From: an uncultured Gammaproteobacteria bacterium
GTDB taxonomy: Bacteria; Pseudomonadota; Gammaproteobacteria; Pseudomonadales; Pseudohongiellaceae
Direction of reading: 5' to 3'
Assembly (NCBI GenBank): GCA_913060695.1
Contig: CAJXUA010000007.1
Span: forward strand, 1 to 64,000
Length of the DNA stretch: 64,000 nt
Shown here: piece by piece, positions 1 through 7,715 of the stretch
Numbering within the stretch: the first letter of the stretch is position 1
Layout: every line of letters begins with the position of its first letter
Notes under the pieces: model-generated
The model's input: only the letters and a program-made list of their open reading frames with translations
Database searches by the model: none
What the model was told of the DNA's origin: nothing
Program-made: the position numbers and the translations under genes

Positions 1-11
1 ACTTCGCCATG

Positions 12-48
12 AAAAAACCCCAAAAGTCGATGTCCAACTTTTGGGGTT
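12..48 (-). terminator. Rho-independent terminator of tRNA-Arg
   Basis: Read on the minus strand, a 12-bp stem (AACCCCAAAAGT with ACTTTTGGGGTT) closes a 9-nt loop and is followed directly by six T. It lies about 28 nt beyond the CCA end of the tRNA, so it should end the tRNA transcript. Confidence 0.9.
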
Positions 49-75
49 CAGTTCACAAGAGTGGGCTTTTTAATT

Positions 76-152
76 TGGTGCACCCGGAGAGATTCGAACT
101 CCCGACCAAGTGGTTCGAAGCCACCTACTCTATCCAGCTGAGCTACGGATGC
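76..152 (-). tRNA. tRNA-Arg (anticodon TCG)
   Basis: The reverse complement folds as a standard 77-nt cloverleaf. The acceptor GCATCCG pairs with CGGGTGC, with discriminator A and an encoded CCA. The D-stem is GCTC/GAGT. The anticodon stem GGTGG/CCACT carries the loop CTTCGAA, giving anticodon TCG, which reads CGA arginine codons. The T-arm contains TTCGAAT. It is the only complete tRNA seen in the window; two 5'-half copies lie just upstream of it. Confidence 0.97.
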
Positions 153-164
153 GTGCGGGGCGTG

Positions 165-193
165 ATTATATAGAATACTCGACCAACGGTCAC
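165..193 (-). promoter_or_regulatory. Promoter of tRNA-Arg
   Basis: On the minus strand a perfect -10 TATAAT (165-170) lies 16 nt from a TGACCG-like -35 (187-192). The stretch between the -10 and the tRNA is GC-rich (CACGCCCCGCAC), the discriminator type known from stringently controlled stable-RNA promoters. The same -35, spacing and -10 recur in the truncated copy at 403-431. Confidence 0.7.
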
Positions 194-280
194 TTCTTTA
201 TGTGTCTTTAGCTTTGCTGATGAGAAGGAAAACCGGGGTACATTGGGAACTGAACGCTATTCTGAGGCGGGGTAGTTGAT

Positions 281-352
281 TCGGTTTTTGGCTAAGCCAA
301 AAACCTCACCCTACGGGCAGCACTACGGCTGTCCTGAGTGCTGCGCACTCAG
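281..352. repeat. Hairpin-rich ~72-nt element, copy 1
   Basis: It contains two inverted repeats: TTTTTGGCTAAGCCAAAAA and CTGAGTGC-TGC-GCACTCAG. It ends in 'gtcgaag', which is continuous with the tRNA anticodon-loop sequence. About 90% of it recurs at 601-672, and in both places it abuts a tRNA-Arg 5' half exactly at the CTTCGA of the anticodon loop. It resembles a REP-like or small non-autonomous element; the family is not identified. Confidence 0.65.
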
Positions 353-390
353 TCGAAGCCACCTACTCTATCCAGCTGAGCTACGGATGC
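353..390 (-). pseudogene. Truncated tRNA-Arg 5' half, copy 1
   Basis: These 38 nt match the 5' half of tRNA-Arg(TCG) perfectly, from the first base through the anticodon. The 3' half is missing and replaced by the hairpin-rich element, so it cannot form a tRNA. Confidence 0.85.
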
Positions 391-402
391 ATACGGGGCG
401 TG

Positions 403-431
403 ATTATATAAAAGACTGCCTCTACGGTCAC
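403..431 (-). promoter_or_regulatory. Retained promoter of the truncated tRNA-Arg copy
   Basis: TATAAT (403-408) and TGACCG (425-430) are 16 nt apart with a GC-rich discriminator, matching the functional tRNA promoter while the spacer sequence has diverged. Transcription would start near the truncated tRNA and run through the hairpin element towards the real tRNA gene. Confidence 0.55.
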
Positions 432-600
432 TCGTTTCTATGGCCTTTGGAGTAGTTTGGGGTGTTATCGATAAAGGTTCATTGGGAGCTGAACGCCAAT
501 CTGAGACGGGGAAGTTGATTCGGGTTTTGGCTGAGTTCTGGGAGGGAGTCGAAATGTGGTTGCAAGGAGCATAACGCCATCTTTGAACCGGGGGAGGTGA

Positions 601-672
601 TTCGAATTTTGGCTTAGCCAAAATCCTCACCCTGCGGGCAGCCTGCGGCTGTCCTGAGTGCTGCGCACTCAG
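601..672. repeat. Hairpin-rich ~72-nt element, copy 2
   Basis: Second copy of the element at 281-352, again with TTTTGGCTTAGCCAAAA and CTGAGTGC-TGC-GCACTCAG inverted repeats. It again fuses to a tRNA-Arg 5' half at the anticodon-loop CTTCGA. Confidence 0.65.
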
Positions 673-710
673 TCGAAGCGCACCTACTCTATCCAGCTGA
701 GCTACGGATA
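673..710 (-). pseudogene. Truncated tRNA-Arg 5' half, copy 2
   Basis: The same 5' half as copy 1, with one inserted base in the anticodon stem and a changed acceptor base. The upstream -10 has become TATAAC (721-726) and no clear -35 remains. It is the most decayed of the copies. Confidence 0.75.
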
Positions 711-804
711 CACAAGGCCCGTTATATTTGAATATGGAACCTCGCGCCTACTCGCGCTAATCTACCCGTCATTCTCCACACGCTGCTAATGCCAAAGGCC
801 ATCA

Positions 805-2010
805 ATGATCTTCGATACCGAGCGCCACCTTCCTATCGGTCAAACCACCTGGAGTGCAGATGCCGCCGAGCAGGCCTTGCGCGATGTACTGCACGGGGCT
901 ATTCGGGATTATTCCGAGGAAACATTTTGGCAGTCGGCTGAAGTCGCCAAAAAGGACTCTGAGGTCGCGAGTACGATTTACCTCGGCGGCATGGGTGTCC
1001 TCTGGGCATTGGACCATCTTCAGGACTATATCCAGGTCGATCTGCCATTTGAGAAAGAAGCGCTTGCTACACGGCTGCACGAGCGTTTCATCGACAAGGA
1101 TATACAGGCCTTCACTAAGTATAGTATCGATGGCAAAAGTTGTCCGTCCTACTTCCTGGGCGAGACGGGTATGTTGCTGGTGATGAGCAGGCTGCAGGCT
1201 AGCGCGGCAGCGGCGCACTGGAACACATTACTGCCAATGATTCGGCAGAATATGAAGAACCCCACCATGGAGGCGCTATGGGGCGGCACGGGGACTATCA
1301 TTCCTGCTGTCTTTAAACTGGAGCAGGAAAATTCTCAAGCTTGGCGCGAGGTTTTCGTTGAGCACTGCCAGTTCATGAAGGACACGGTATCGCGAGACAA
1401 CCCCTTCAACAGTCCCATCTGGACACAGGATCTCTATGGGCTAAAGCGCACACTCCTGGGGGCGGGCCATGGCTTCGTTGGCAATCTATTCCCCTTCATC
1501 AAGGGGCGTCAGTTTCTCCCTAAGAGTCTGGCGGATTGGGCGCTAAACGACGCGGTAGAAACTATTATCCGTTCAGCTGTCGTTGAAGGCGATTGCTGCA
1601 ATTGGCCAGCAGAGTTGGTGACGCTGCCGGATAAAAGCCCTAAGTTCTTGATGCAATGGTGTCATGGGGCGCCGGGGGTCATTACCTCCCTGAACGGAAT
1701 ACCGGTGGGCTACTCGCAGGAGTTTGATGCATTGTTGCTCAAGGCAGGCGAGGCAGTATGGCAGGCGGGCCCACTCACCAAGGGCGTGGGGATTTGTCAT
1801 GGTACTGATGGCAATGGTTATGCACTGCTAAAACTATACACTCGCACTGGCGACCCAAAATGGCTGGAGCGTGCTCGGGCATTCGCGATGTATGCGATAG
1901 GGCAAAATATCAATGGGCATTCACTGTGGGAGGGCGATCTTGGTCTTGCCTGCTACTTACACTCCTGTCTAGTGGCCGACGATCGCTTTCCTTTGTTGGA
2001 TGTTTGCTAA
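805..2010 (+). CDS. LanC-like (lanthionine synthetase C family) protein
   Basis: This 401-residue protein has the LanC/LanCL toroid signature repeats: YLGGMGV, YFLGETGML, LWGGTGTI, GAGHGFVG, WCHGAPG and a late CHGTDGNG. The three zinc ligands of LanC enzymes are present as Cys286 (WCHG), Cys331 and His332, at nearly the same numbering as in NisC. LanC enzymes add Cys thiols to dehydroamino acids; eukaryotic LanCL members bind glutathione. There is no LanB/LanM dehydratase, precursor peptide or ABC exporter next to it, so its substrate is unknown. The start has an AAAGG ribosome site. A TonB-dependent receptor follows on the same strand. Confidence 0.85.
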   Translation: MIFDTERHLPIGQTTWSADAAEQALRDVLHGAIRDYSEETFWQSAEVAKKDSEVASTIYLGGMGVLWALDHLQDYIQVDLPFEKEALATRLHERFIDKDIQAFTKYSIDGKSCPSYFLGETGMLLVMSRLQASAAAAHWNTLLPMIRQNMKNPTMEALWGGTGTIIPAVFKLEQENSQAWREVFVEHCQFMKDTVSRDNPFNSPIWTQDLYGLKRTLLGAGHGFVGNLFPFIKGRQFLPKSLADWALNDAVETIIRSAVVEGDCCNWPAELVTLPDKSPKFLMQWCHGAPGVITSLNGIPVGYSQEFDALLLKAGEAVWQAGPLTKGVGICHGTDGNGYALLKLYTRTGDPKWLERARAFAMYAIGQNINGHSLWEGDLGLACYLHSCLVADDRFPLLDVC

Positions 2011-2036
2011 CATAGAATTGCCTTCAATTAGCCCTA

Positions 2037-2102
2037 GCCAAGCTCTAGCACTGCAAGTAGACTGCGTAGCCTAATTAAAAAAAGCAGGCTAGTGAGCTTG
2101 GC
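2037..2102 (+). other. Intergenic long inverted repeat (possible RNA hairpin)
   Basis: The left arm GCCAAGCTCTAGC (2037-2049) pairs with the right arm GCTAGTGAGCTTGGC (2088-2102), differing only by a 2-nt bulge. An inner alternative hairpin, TAGCCT...AGGCTA, overlaps the right arm and would compete with it. There is no U-run, so it is not a standard terminator. It lies between the LanC-like gene and the receptor and could be an mRNA structure; no known riboswitch is recognised. Confidence 0.4.
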
Positions 2103-2163
2103 CCTGCGCCGCGTACCCCTTCTAGCAAAAACTCCTACAACACCCTAACGGAACATCAATATT

Positions 2164-4023
2164 GTGATTATTCGTCGAATTCCTGTCGCCAAAATTTTAG
2201 TCATCTCCACCGCCATTGCAGGCAGTGGCACAGCCTATGCGGCCGATGCCAGCAGCGCTGCACTGTCCGAGATCATCGTTAACCCTACCCGCGTTGCGAA
2301 TACAGAGCCTGCTGGCACCTTCGCCTCGGCCATCACCGTGCTGCGTTTCGATCCGCAGACAGAGATCCAGTCCCGCGGCATGCCAGAGGGCCAAGGTGAT
2401 GTCACCGTGCGTGGTGGTCTGTTCGAGAACACCGGCTTTAAACTCGGTGCGGCCACGATTGTGGACCCACAGACTGGGCACTATGTAGCGGAGCTCCCTA
2501 TAGACCCAGCGCTGCTTAGCGCCCCCCTAATCCTCACAGGTGTAGACAACGCGTTGGCAGGCTTTAACTCCAATGTCGCCACTATCGTCTACGGGATTCC
2601 AGCGCTGCGTCAGAGTGCTGAGGTCAATCTGGGCGTAGGCACTGATTCTCTACTGTTCTCCTCCGCGCGCTACGCCGACGTCACCCGCTATAACGACGCA
2701 CAGTATGGCCTACAAGTCTCTGGCGCGGTCTCCGAGGGCGAAGGCACGGTGAGCAACGGCGACCACGAGTTCGCGCGCTTCAATCTGCAGGCTCAGCGCA
2801 TTGCGGGCAACACGCAAACTGACTTGATCATTGCTTACCAAGACAAGTTCTTCGCGTGGCCTGGCGCCTATACGGGCTTTGCATCTCTGCCAGAAACCGA
2901 CGACACACAGACTACGCTAGTACTCGCTAACCATCGCACAACGCTAGAGCGTGGTTGGCTGCAGATGTCTGGTTTCTACCGGTCCTTAGATGATAATTAC
3001 GATTTCGATCGTCGCAACAAAGAATCAGGGGGAGCTGGCGCCTTCGAACACAGGACGCGCAATTACGGCGCAGCCTTCGAGGGTAATGTCGATTTTGCCA
3101 ATCTCAACTGGGAGTTTAATGGGCAGGTCTCTAGAGACTCTTTAGTGAGTTCAACGGACTTGAATACTGCACTATTGGATGGGCGCTACTACGGCAGCTT
3201 TCGCCTAGCCCCGTCCTATGATTTCGCAGTCCCTTACGATCAAACAGTGACAGTGCGTTTCGGTGCGGTAGTAGACACCTCTAGCCAAGACAGCAATGCG
3301 GTGTCGCCAGTTTTCGACATCACTTTGAAGACCCCAACTAGGTCTGGCCAGCGCACCCTCAAAGCGGAGTTCGCGGGCACCAGCCAAGTGCCGGGTTATA
3401 CCGCGCTCAACTCTAAGCCCAATGGCTTGTTCGGTGGCAATGCCAATCTCAGCCGAGAGAAAGCGCGACAGTTCATCGTGACTTTGGCCCAAGAGGGCCG
3501 GGACTGGTTCGCATCTGCAGCTGCGTTTCACCGCGAGGACGAGAATCTCGTAGACTGGACCTATGCCAGCGGCTCACCCTCTGCGCGTCAGGCCAACCCC
3601 GTGTATATGGAGGTCAATGGCCTAGAGTTATTGCTGCGCAAGCAATGGCAGCGCTTGGATCTCAGCCTAGGCTATACCTACCTCGACAAGAAATCGGACT
3701 ATGGCACTGCCACAGTCGATGGCAGCTTCTATGCGCTTAACTACGCCCGCGACAGAGCCACGGTTTCTGTGAGTTATCAGTTGAATGAGACCTATGCACT
3801 GCGTCTCGATAGTGAGTACCGCAATCAGCTCGCTAACCCACTGCGGACTAGCGACAATAACGCGCTACTAAGTGCGGCATCGCTGGACTGGACGTCACCG
3901 CAGTTCGACGAGATCACCGCGCAGCTGCGCATTGATAATCTGACGGACGATGACTACCAGCCCTTCCCCGGCACACCCGCTGTAGGTCGCCAAATTAGCC
4001 TGAACGTGCGCTACAACTTCTAA
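2164..4023 (+). CDS. TonB-dependent outer-membrane receptor (short, BtuB-size)
   Basis: At 619 residues it is a small TonB-dependent receptor. A Sec signal peptide ends near AYA, followed by a TonB-box-like SEIIVNPTR, a plug domain with VTVRGG and DPQTGHYVAELP, and a C-terminal beta-barrel ending in the typical aromatic RYNF. The start is GTG with a weak ribosome site. The substrate cannot be read from sequence: no cobalamin riboswitch or iron-uptake genes are adjacent. The LanC-like gene 150 bp upstream on the same strand may be cotranscribed. It converges with the M48 gene, 2 bp away. Confidence 0.85.
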   Translation: MIIRRIPVAKILVISTAIAGSGTAYAADASSAALSEIIVNPTRVANTEPAGTFASAITVLRFDPQTEIQSRGMPEGQGDVTVRGGLFENTGFKLGAATIVDPQTGHYVAELPIDPALLSAPLILTGVDNALAGFNSNVATIVYGIPALRQSAEVNLGVGTDSLLFSSARYADVTRYNDAQYGLQVSGAVSEGEGTVSNGDHEFARFNLQAQRIAGNTQTDLIIAYQDKFFAWPGAYTGFASLPETDDTQTTLVLANHRTTLERGWLQMSGFYRSLDDNYDFDRRNKESGGAGAFEHRTRNYGAAFEGNVDFANLNWEFNGQVSRDSLVSSTDLNTALLDGRYYGSFRLAPSYDFAVPYDQTVTVRFGAVVDTSSQDSNAVSPVFDITLKTPTRSGQRTLKAEFAGTSQVPGYTALNSKPNGLFGGNANLSREKARQFIVTLAQEGRDWFASAAAFHREDENLVDWTYASGSPSARQANPVYMEVNGLELLLRKQWQRLDLSLGYTYLDKKSDYGTATVDGSFYALNYARDRATVSVSYQLNETYALRLDSEYRNQLANPLRTSDNNALLSAASLDWTSPQFDEITAQLRIDNLTDDDYQPFPGTPAVGRQISLNVRYNF

Positions 4024-4025
4024 GC

Positions 4026-5600
4026 TTAATCGACGCTGGCGCCGGTTACCTGCACACTAACTTGCCCCGCAGTTGGGGCAGTGCCTGCGGGATAGTTCAG
4101 TCCAGAGTCGATGTCGCCGGTTTGCCCTGGATTTAGCAATGGCAAGACGGCGGCTCGGCTCACGCCCTGACCATTGATCAATGCACGAAACTCCACGCGT
4201 ACATTGCGCACAGGTATAGCCGTAACATTCTGCGCACGGGCCACTAGTCGGCCCTGCGCTGTCACGAAGGCTTGCACATTGATGTACTGACCGGGGTTGT
4301 CGGCGATATCTAGCTGCATGAACGCCGCGCGTGACCGTGCGCCAATAGAGCCTTGAGCCTCTGCGGCAATCTGGTAATACTGCTTAGCCACGGCCCTGTC
4401 ATTGCTCTGCAGTGACAGGTCGCCCAGCTCTGTCATCGCGAGTGCGGTTGGCAATAACTTGATGCTTGCCTGAAGGTCCCGCGTGGCACGCTCATTCTGA
4501 CCTTGGCGAGAATAGGCGACACCGCGGCCTAAGTAATAGTCGAAATAGTCAGGGTCTTTGGCGATGGCGCGGCCGTATTGGCTTACGGCCGCCTCATAGC
4601 GCCGCTGATATACAAGAATGTCCGCCTGCAGACCGAGAAAACGCGCCTCGTCGGGCACCATGCTCAAGGCCGTATCGAGTTTGCGCGAGGCCTCCTCTAG
4701 TCGGTCCTTCGCGATTAAGGCCTCGGCCTCGTCGAATGCATCATAGGCAGGCTTGGTATCACGCAGGAATTGTGTGGCCTGCTGATAGCGTTCGCGGCCC
4801 AACTCGCCACCGCTTATGCCCTCTGCGCGTAGCTCCGCCACCAAAGCACGGTTGTTACGTACGCGCTCTTGTGAGGGAGGGTGACTAGCGAACAAGCCGT
4901 CCAACCAGTTGGCATTACCCCGCCCCTCAGAAAGACGCACAAAGGTCTCTTGCAGGCTAATCGCCGCGGCTGGGTCATAGCCCGCTTTGGCCATATAACG
5001 AATGCCATAGGCATCGGACTCGCGCTCTGCGTCGCGGCCATAGCGCGTGGTAAGCAATTGCGCGCCAAGCTGCGCACCCCCTACCGCATAATCGGCATAC
5101 TCTGTACCCTGCGCGGCGATTGCGCCCACCACCATCGCGCCTTGTAATAGCATGCCTCGCTCCATGGCTTGGGCACCATGGCGAGCGGCAGCATGCACAA
5201 TCTCGTGACCAAGTACTGCCGCCAATTCCGCCTCGCTATTAAGCTCTACCAGCAATCCGCGGTTCACGGCGATCTTGCCGCCAGGCAGCGCCCAAGCATT
5301 GGGGACGCCATTATTGAGCACTACGAACTCATAGGGTAGTTGGCGGTCACTTACCGCGGCTAGTCTATTACCTACTTGTTGTACGTAGTCGGTCAACTCT
5401 TGGTCTACTGCAAACTGACCACCCTGCCCTTGCTGGGAGGGGACGTATTGCTGCTGACCGATGGTGAGCTCGCGCTGTTCTGAGATGAAGCTCAACTCCC
5501 GCTCGCCAGTCACTGGGTTCACGGCGCAGCCGCTGACGGCGACCAGAGACGCAAGGACAGTAGCAGAAGTGAAATGTTTAACAATGCGTTGAGAAATCAT
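4026..5600 (-). CDS. M48-family metalloprotease lipoprotein with TPR repeats (BepA-like)
   Basis: The protein begins with a lipoprotein signal (lipobox VSGC), then an M48 peptidase domain with the zinc motif HEIVH and a downstream glutamate (RESDAYGI). A C-terminal TPR-like helical region follows (DFDYYLGRGVAYSRQG style). This matches BepA/YfgC-type periplasmic proteases that check outer-membrane protein assembly, with an extra C-terminal domain. I start it at the internal ATG (MISQ), which has an AGAGAG ribosome site and places the signal peptide at the N terminus. The ORF track extends 24 bp further upstream. Confidence 0.85.
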   Translation of the reverse strand: MISQRIVKHFTSATVLASLVAVSGCAVNPVTGERELSFISEQRELTIGQQQYVPSQQGQGGQFAVDQELTDYVQQVGNRLAAVSDRQLPYEFVVLNNGVPNAWALPGGKIAVNRGLLVELNSEAELAAVLGHEIVHAAARHGAQAMERGMLLQGAMVVGAIAAQGTEYADYAVGGAQLGAQLLTTRYGRDAERESDAYGIRYMAKAGYDPAAAISLQETFVRLSEGRGNANWLDGLFASHPPSQERVRNNRALVAELRAEGISGGELGRERYQQATQFLRDTKPAYDAFDEAEALIAKDRLEEASRKLDTALSMVPDEARFLGLQADILVYQRRYEAAVSQYGRAIAKDPDYFDYYLGRGVAYSRQGQNERATRDLQASIKLLPTALAMTELGDLSLQSNDRAVAKQYYQIAAEAQGSIGARSRAAFMQLDIADNPGQYINVQAFVTAQGRLVARAQNVTAIPVRNVRVEFRALINGQGVSRAAVLPLLNPGQTGDIDSGLNYPAGTAPTAGQVSVQVTGASVD

Positions 5601-5739
5601 AGAGCTCTCTTTGTTAGAAAACATGAACAGTTAGGAAACATGAACAAAAGTTTAGAACTTCGAAGCCTACTTTGCCTAGTCGGTAAAATCGCTGATTTGG
5701 GCTATGCTTGTGACAGGATTAACAAAAGGGACTAGAACA

Positions 5740-6318
5740 ATGACTACACGATGCGCCTGGGCAGGCTCAGATCCGCTCTACGTTGCCTATCATGACACCG
5801 AATGGGGTGTTCCACTGCACAATGATCAGGCTTTATTCGAATTTCTCACACTAGAGTGTCAGCAGGCGGGTCTTAGCTGGATCACAGTTCTGCGCAAGCG
5901 CGAGAATTACCGCAAAGCCTTTCACAAGTTCGACCCGAAGAAAGTCGCAAAGATGAGCGATGAAGACATAGAACAGCGCCTGCTAGACACGGGGCTAATT
6001 CGCAATCGCCTCAAACTCTACTCCATTCGCAGCAACGCCATCGCCTTCTTGGCAATTCAGAAGGAGTTCGGCAGCTTCGACAGCTACATCTGGTCCTTCG
6101 TAGGCGCTAAGGTACTCGACGGTAAACGGCAAGCTATGGCAGATGTGCCGGCCACCTCAGACATTAGCGATACACTCTCCAAAGACCTCAAGAAGCGTGG
6201 CTTCAAGTTCGTGGGTTCCACCATCGTGTACGCCCACATGCAGGCCACTGGCATGGTCAACGATCATGTACACAGCTGCTTCCGCTACAAAGAGGTAAAA
6301 AAGCTAGCTAAAGCCTGA
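5740..6318 (+). CDS. tag: DNA-3-methyladenine glycosylase I
   Basis: This 192-residue enzyme begins MTTRCAWAGSDPLYVAYHDTEWG, the hallmark N terminus of Tag. It retains the zinc-snap ligands (Cys near residue 5, His18, and the C-terminal NDHVHSCFRY His/Cys) and the catalytic-pocket glutamate of FEFLTLECQQAGLSW. Tag excises 3-methyladenine in base-excision repair. The start is set by AAGGGA upstream of MTTRC, 36 bp inside the ORF-track start. It is an isolated gene, 7 bp from the convergent ectR. Confidence 0.93.
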   Translation: MTTRCAWAGSDPLYVAYHDTEWGVPLHNDQALFEFLTLECQQAGLSWITVLRKRENYRKAFHKFDPKKVAKMSDEDIEQRLLDTGLIRNRLKLYSIRSNAIAFLAIQKEFGSFDSYIWSFVGAKVLDGKRQAMADVPATSDISDTLSKDLKKRGFKFVGSTIVYAHMQATGMVNDHVHSCFRYKEVKKLAKA

Positions 6319-6325
6319 GCGCTTG

Positions 6326-6889
6326 CTAGCGAGGCCGGTCCAGCTGACCAACATCCAATAGCGGCGAGGCATCGATATTGCCGGCGTTCATCATCTCTGC
6401 AACGCGCTGCAACGACGCTTGAATCATGCTGCGCTCCCAGTCTTTGAGGGCGCTGAACTGACGGATAAACGTTTCCTGCAACGGCTCCGGCGCCATTTTA
6501 AGCACCTCGCGACCAGCCTCTGTGATGCGTACCTGCACCTTGCGTTTGTCTTGCGTAGAACGCTCGCGCTGCACAAAACCGGTTGCCTCCAAGCGATCAA
6601 GTATCGATGTCAGAGTCGCCTGGCTTAGGCTAATGGTGCTCGCCAACTCGCTGATCGTCGACAGCGCATGGTCTCGCACTACCTTCAACAGAATAAGCTG
6701 CGAAGAAGTTAGGCCTGCCAATTTCGTTACATGACGCGAATGCAGATCAGTGGCACGAATCACCTGACGAATGGACTTCAGAACCTTCTCTATCTCCCCA
6801 TTGTTACCATTTGTTACAGCTCCCCCAAAACCCGCCTCAAGTCCCGCACCGCCTTGCTCTACTGCACTTCCAACCTCAATTTTAGACAT
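6326..6889 (-). CDS. ectR: MarR-family regulator of ectoine genes (EctR-like)
   Basis: A 187-residue MarR protein with a winged helix (TSSQLILLKVV, ISLSQATLTSILDRLE, TQDKRKVQVRITEAG wing). The N-terminal extension of about 45 residues is low in complexity. It is divergent from ectABC with a 184-bp intergenic region, the arrangement known for EctR repressors of halotolerant methylotrophs and marine gammaproteobacteria. The role is therefore assigned from family plus position. A GAGAGG-type ribosome site precedes the ATG. Confidence 0.85.
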   Translation of the reverse strand: MSKIEVGSAVEQGGAGLEAGFGGAVTNGNNGEIEKVLKSIRQVIRATDLHSRHVTKLAGLTSSQLILLKVVRDHALSTISELASTISLSQATLTSILDRLEATGFVQRERSTQDKRKVQVRITEAGREVLKMAPEPLQETFIRQFSALKDWERSMIQASLQRVAEMMNAGNIDASPLLDVGQLDRPR

Positions 6890-6976
6890 GCTACCTGGCC
6901 TCTCACCCTTATTAATATTTAGACATCGAAGTATTTTTTATGCTAGTATCCGCTCCCATATTCGAGGCGTATCACC

Positions 6977-7006
6977 TTAATATTCCTAATTTTTTGTAAT
7001 ATTTAA
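6977..7006. promoter_or_regulatory. Candidate operator between ectR and ectA
   Basis: An imperfect inverted repeat (TTAATATT, 13 nt, AATATTTAA) sits in the AT-rich ectR-ectA intergenic region, where a MarR dimer would be expected to bind. A related TTAATATTTAG occurs nearer ectR at about 6912. The assignment is by position and symmetry only. Confidence 0.3.
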
Positions 7007-7073
7007 GTAATACGGCAGTTCAAATTAATCCCCCCAAGGAGATGGCGAGATAATTAGACAGCCAAATATAATT

Positions 7074-7715
7074 ATGAGCACTTTTCAAGAGAGCAATGCA
7101 TCTCAAGAAAGACCCCGCAAGAAACTGACAATACGTAATCCCAAACCCACTGATGCTATTTCAGTGCACAATTTAATCCGTGCTAGCGCGTTTGTGGATG
7201 ATAACTCTCCCTATCTTTATTTACTGGTGTGCTCGCATTTTGCGCAGACCAGTGTTGTTGCCGAACGCAACGGTGAAACCGTGGGCGTAATTACAGGCTA
7301 CATACCCCCTGCGCAACCGGACACCTTGTTTGTCTGGCAGGTTGCTGTAGACCCGATGATGCGTCGTCGGGGTCTCGCCCGTGCCATGCTCAAGTCCATG
7401 CTGTTAGGTGAAGCTTGTAAAGATGTCGATTACATCGATACCACCGTCACCGCTGACAACGGCGCCTCGCGCAAGCTGTTCACCAGCTTTGCCGCCAAGC
7501 TCGACTGCCCGCTCAAGGAATCTGTGTTGTTCGATCGTCGTGAACACTTCCTCAACCTACACGATTCCGAGCACCTGCTACGTTTAGGACCGTTTTCAAC
7601 GACGGAACTTCGCAAAGAAAAAGATGAAAAATTAGACACCTCGCTGCAGCCGGATGCCCCTCAAATAAAGGTCGCCGCGCAGAATGAATCCCACAAGATA
7701 CAGGAGACTTCATAA
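7074..7715 (+). CDS. ectA: L-2,4-diaminobutyrate N-gamma-acetyltransferase
   Basis: A 213-residue GNAT-fold protein. RNPKPTDAISVHNLIRAS and FVWQVAVDPMMRRRGLA (acetyl-CoA-binding R/Q-x-x-G-x-A) match EctA, which acetylates diaminobutyrate in the second ectoine step. The C-terminal tail is hydrophilic and longer than usual. The stop overlaps the ectB start by one base (taATG). Its start is odd: the only strong ribosome site (AAGGAG, 7036) lies 32 nt upstream and directly abuts a three-codon ORF. Confidence 0.93.
   Translation: MSTFQESNASQERPRKKLTIRNPKPTDAISVHNLIRASAFVDDNSPYLYLLVCSHFAQTSVVAERNGETVGVITGYIPPAQPDTLFVWQVAVDPMMRRRGLARAMLKSMLLGEACKDVDYIDTTVTADNGASRKLFTSFAAKLDCPLKESVLFDRREHFLNLHDSEHLLRLGPFSTTELRKEKDEKLDTSLQPDAPQIKVAAQNESHKIQETS

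Larger units (their letters stand above)
153..804. repeat. Gene-free region with decayed tandem copies of the tRNA-Arg locus
   Basis: This 650-bp stretch has no convincing protein gene. It is built from imperfect copies of one unit: tRNA 5' half, promoter, a less conserved spacer, then the string 'gaacgc..atctgag.cggg.agttgattcg', ending in a TTTGGCTAAGCCAAA palindrome. The spacer end occurs at about 250-292, 485-532 and 565-616, and the tRNA 5' half at 114-152 (inside the true gene), 353-390 and 673-710. The ORF-track entry at 349-630 is only a reading of this repeat. Confidence 0.75.

Noticed and set aside
349-630. 93-aa ORF in the tRNA repeat region
   Set aside because: It reads through repeated tRNA and spacer sequence, with no ribosome site or protein features.
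353-710. Two additional tRNA-Arg genes
   Set aside because: Only the 5' halves are present; T-arm and 3' acceptor strand are missing, so no tRNA can form.
802-1218. 138-aa ORF antisense to the LanC-like gene
   Set aside because: The opposite frame has clear LanC motifs and zinc ligands; this frame has none and is a shadow.
805-2010. Lanthipeptide biosynthesis cluster
   Set aside because: No LanB/LanM, precursor peptide, exporter or protease is adjacent to the LanC-like gene.
2010-2163. Cobalamin riboswitch before the short TonB-dependent receptor
   Set aside because: No B12-box or matching conserved sequence is visible; only an unrelated inverted repeat is present.
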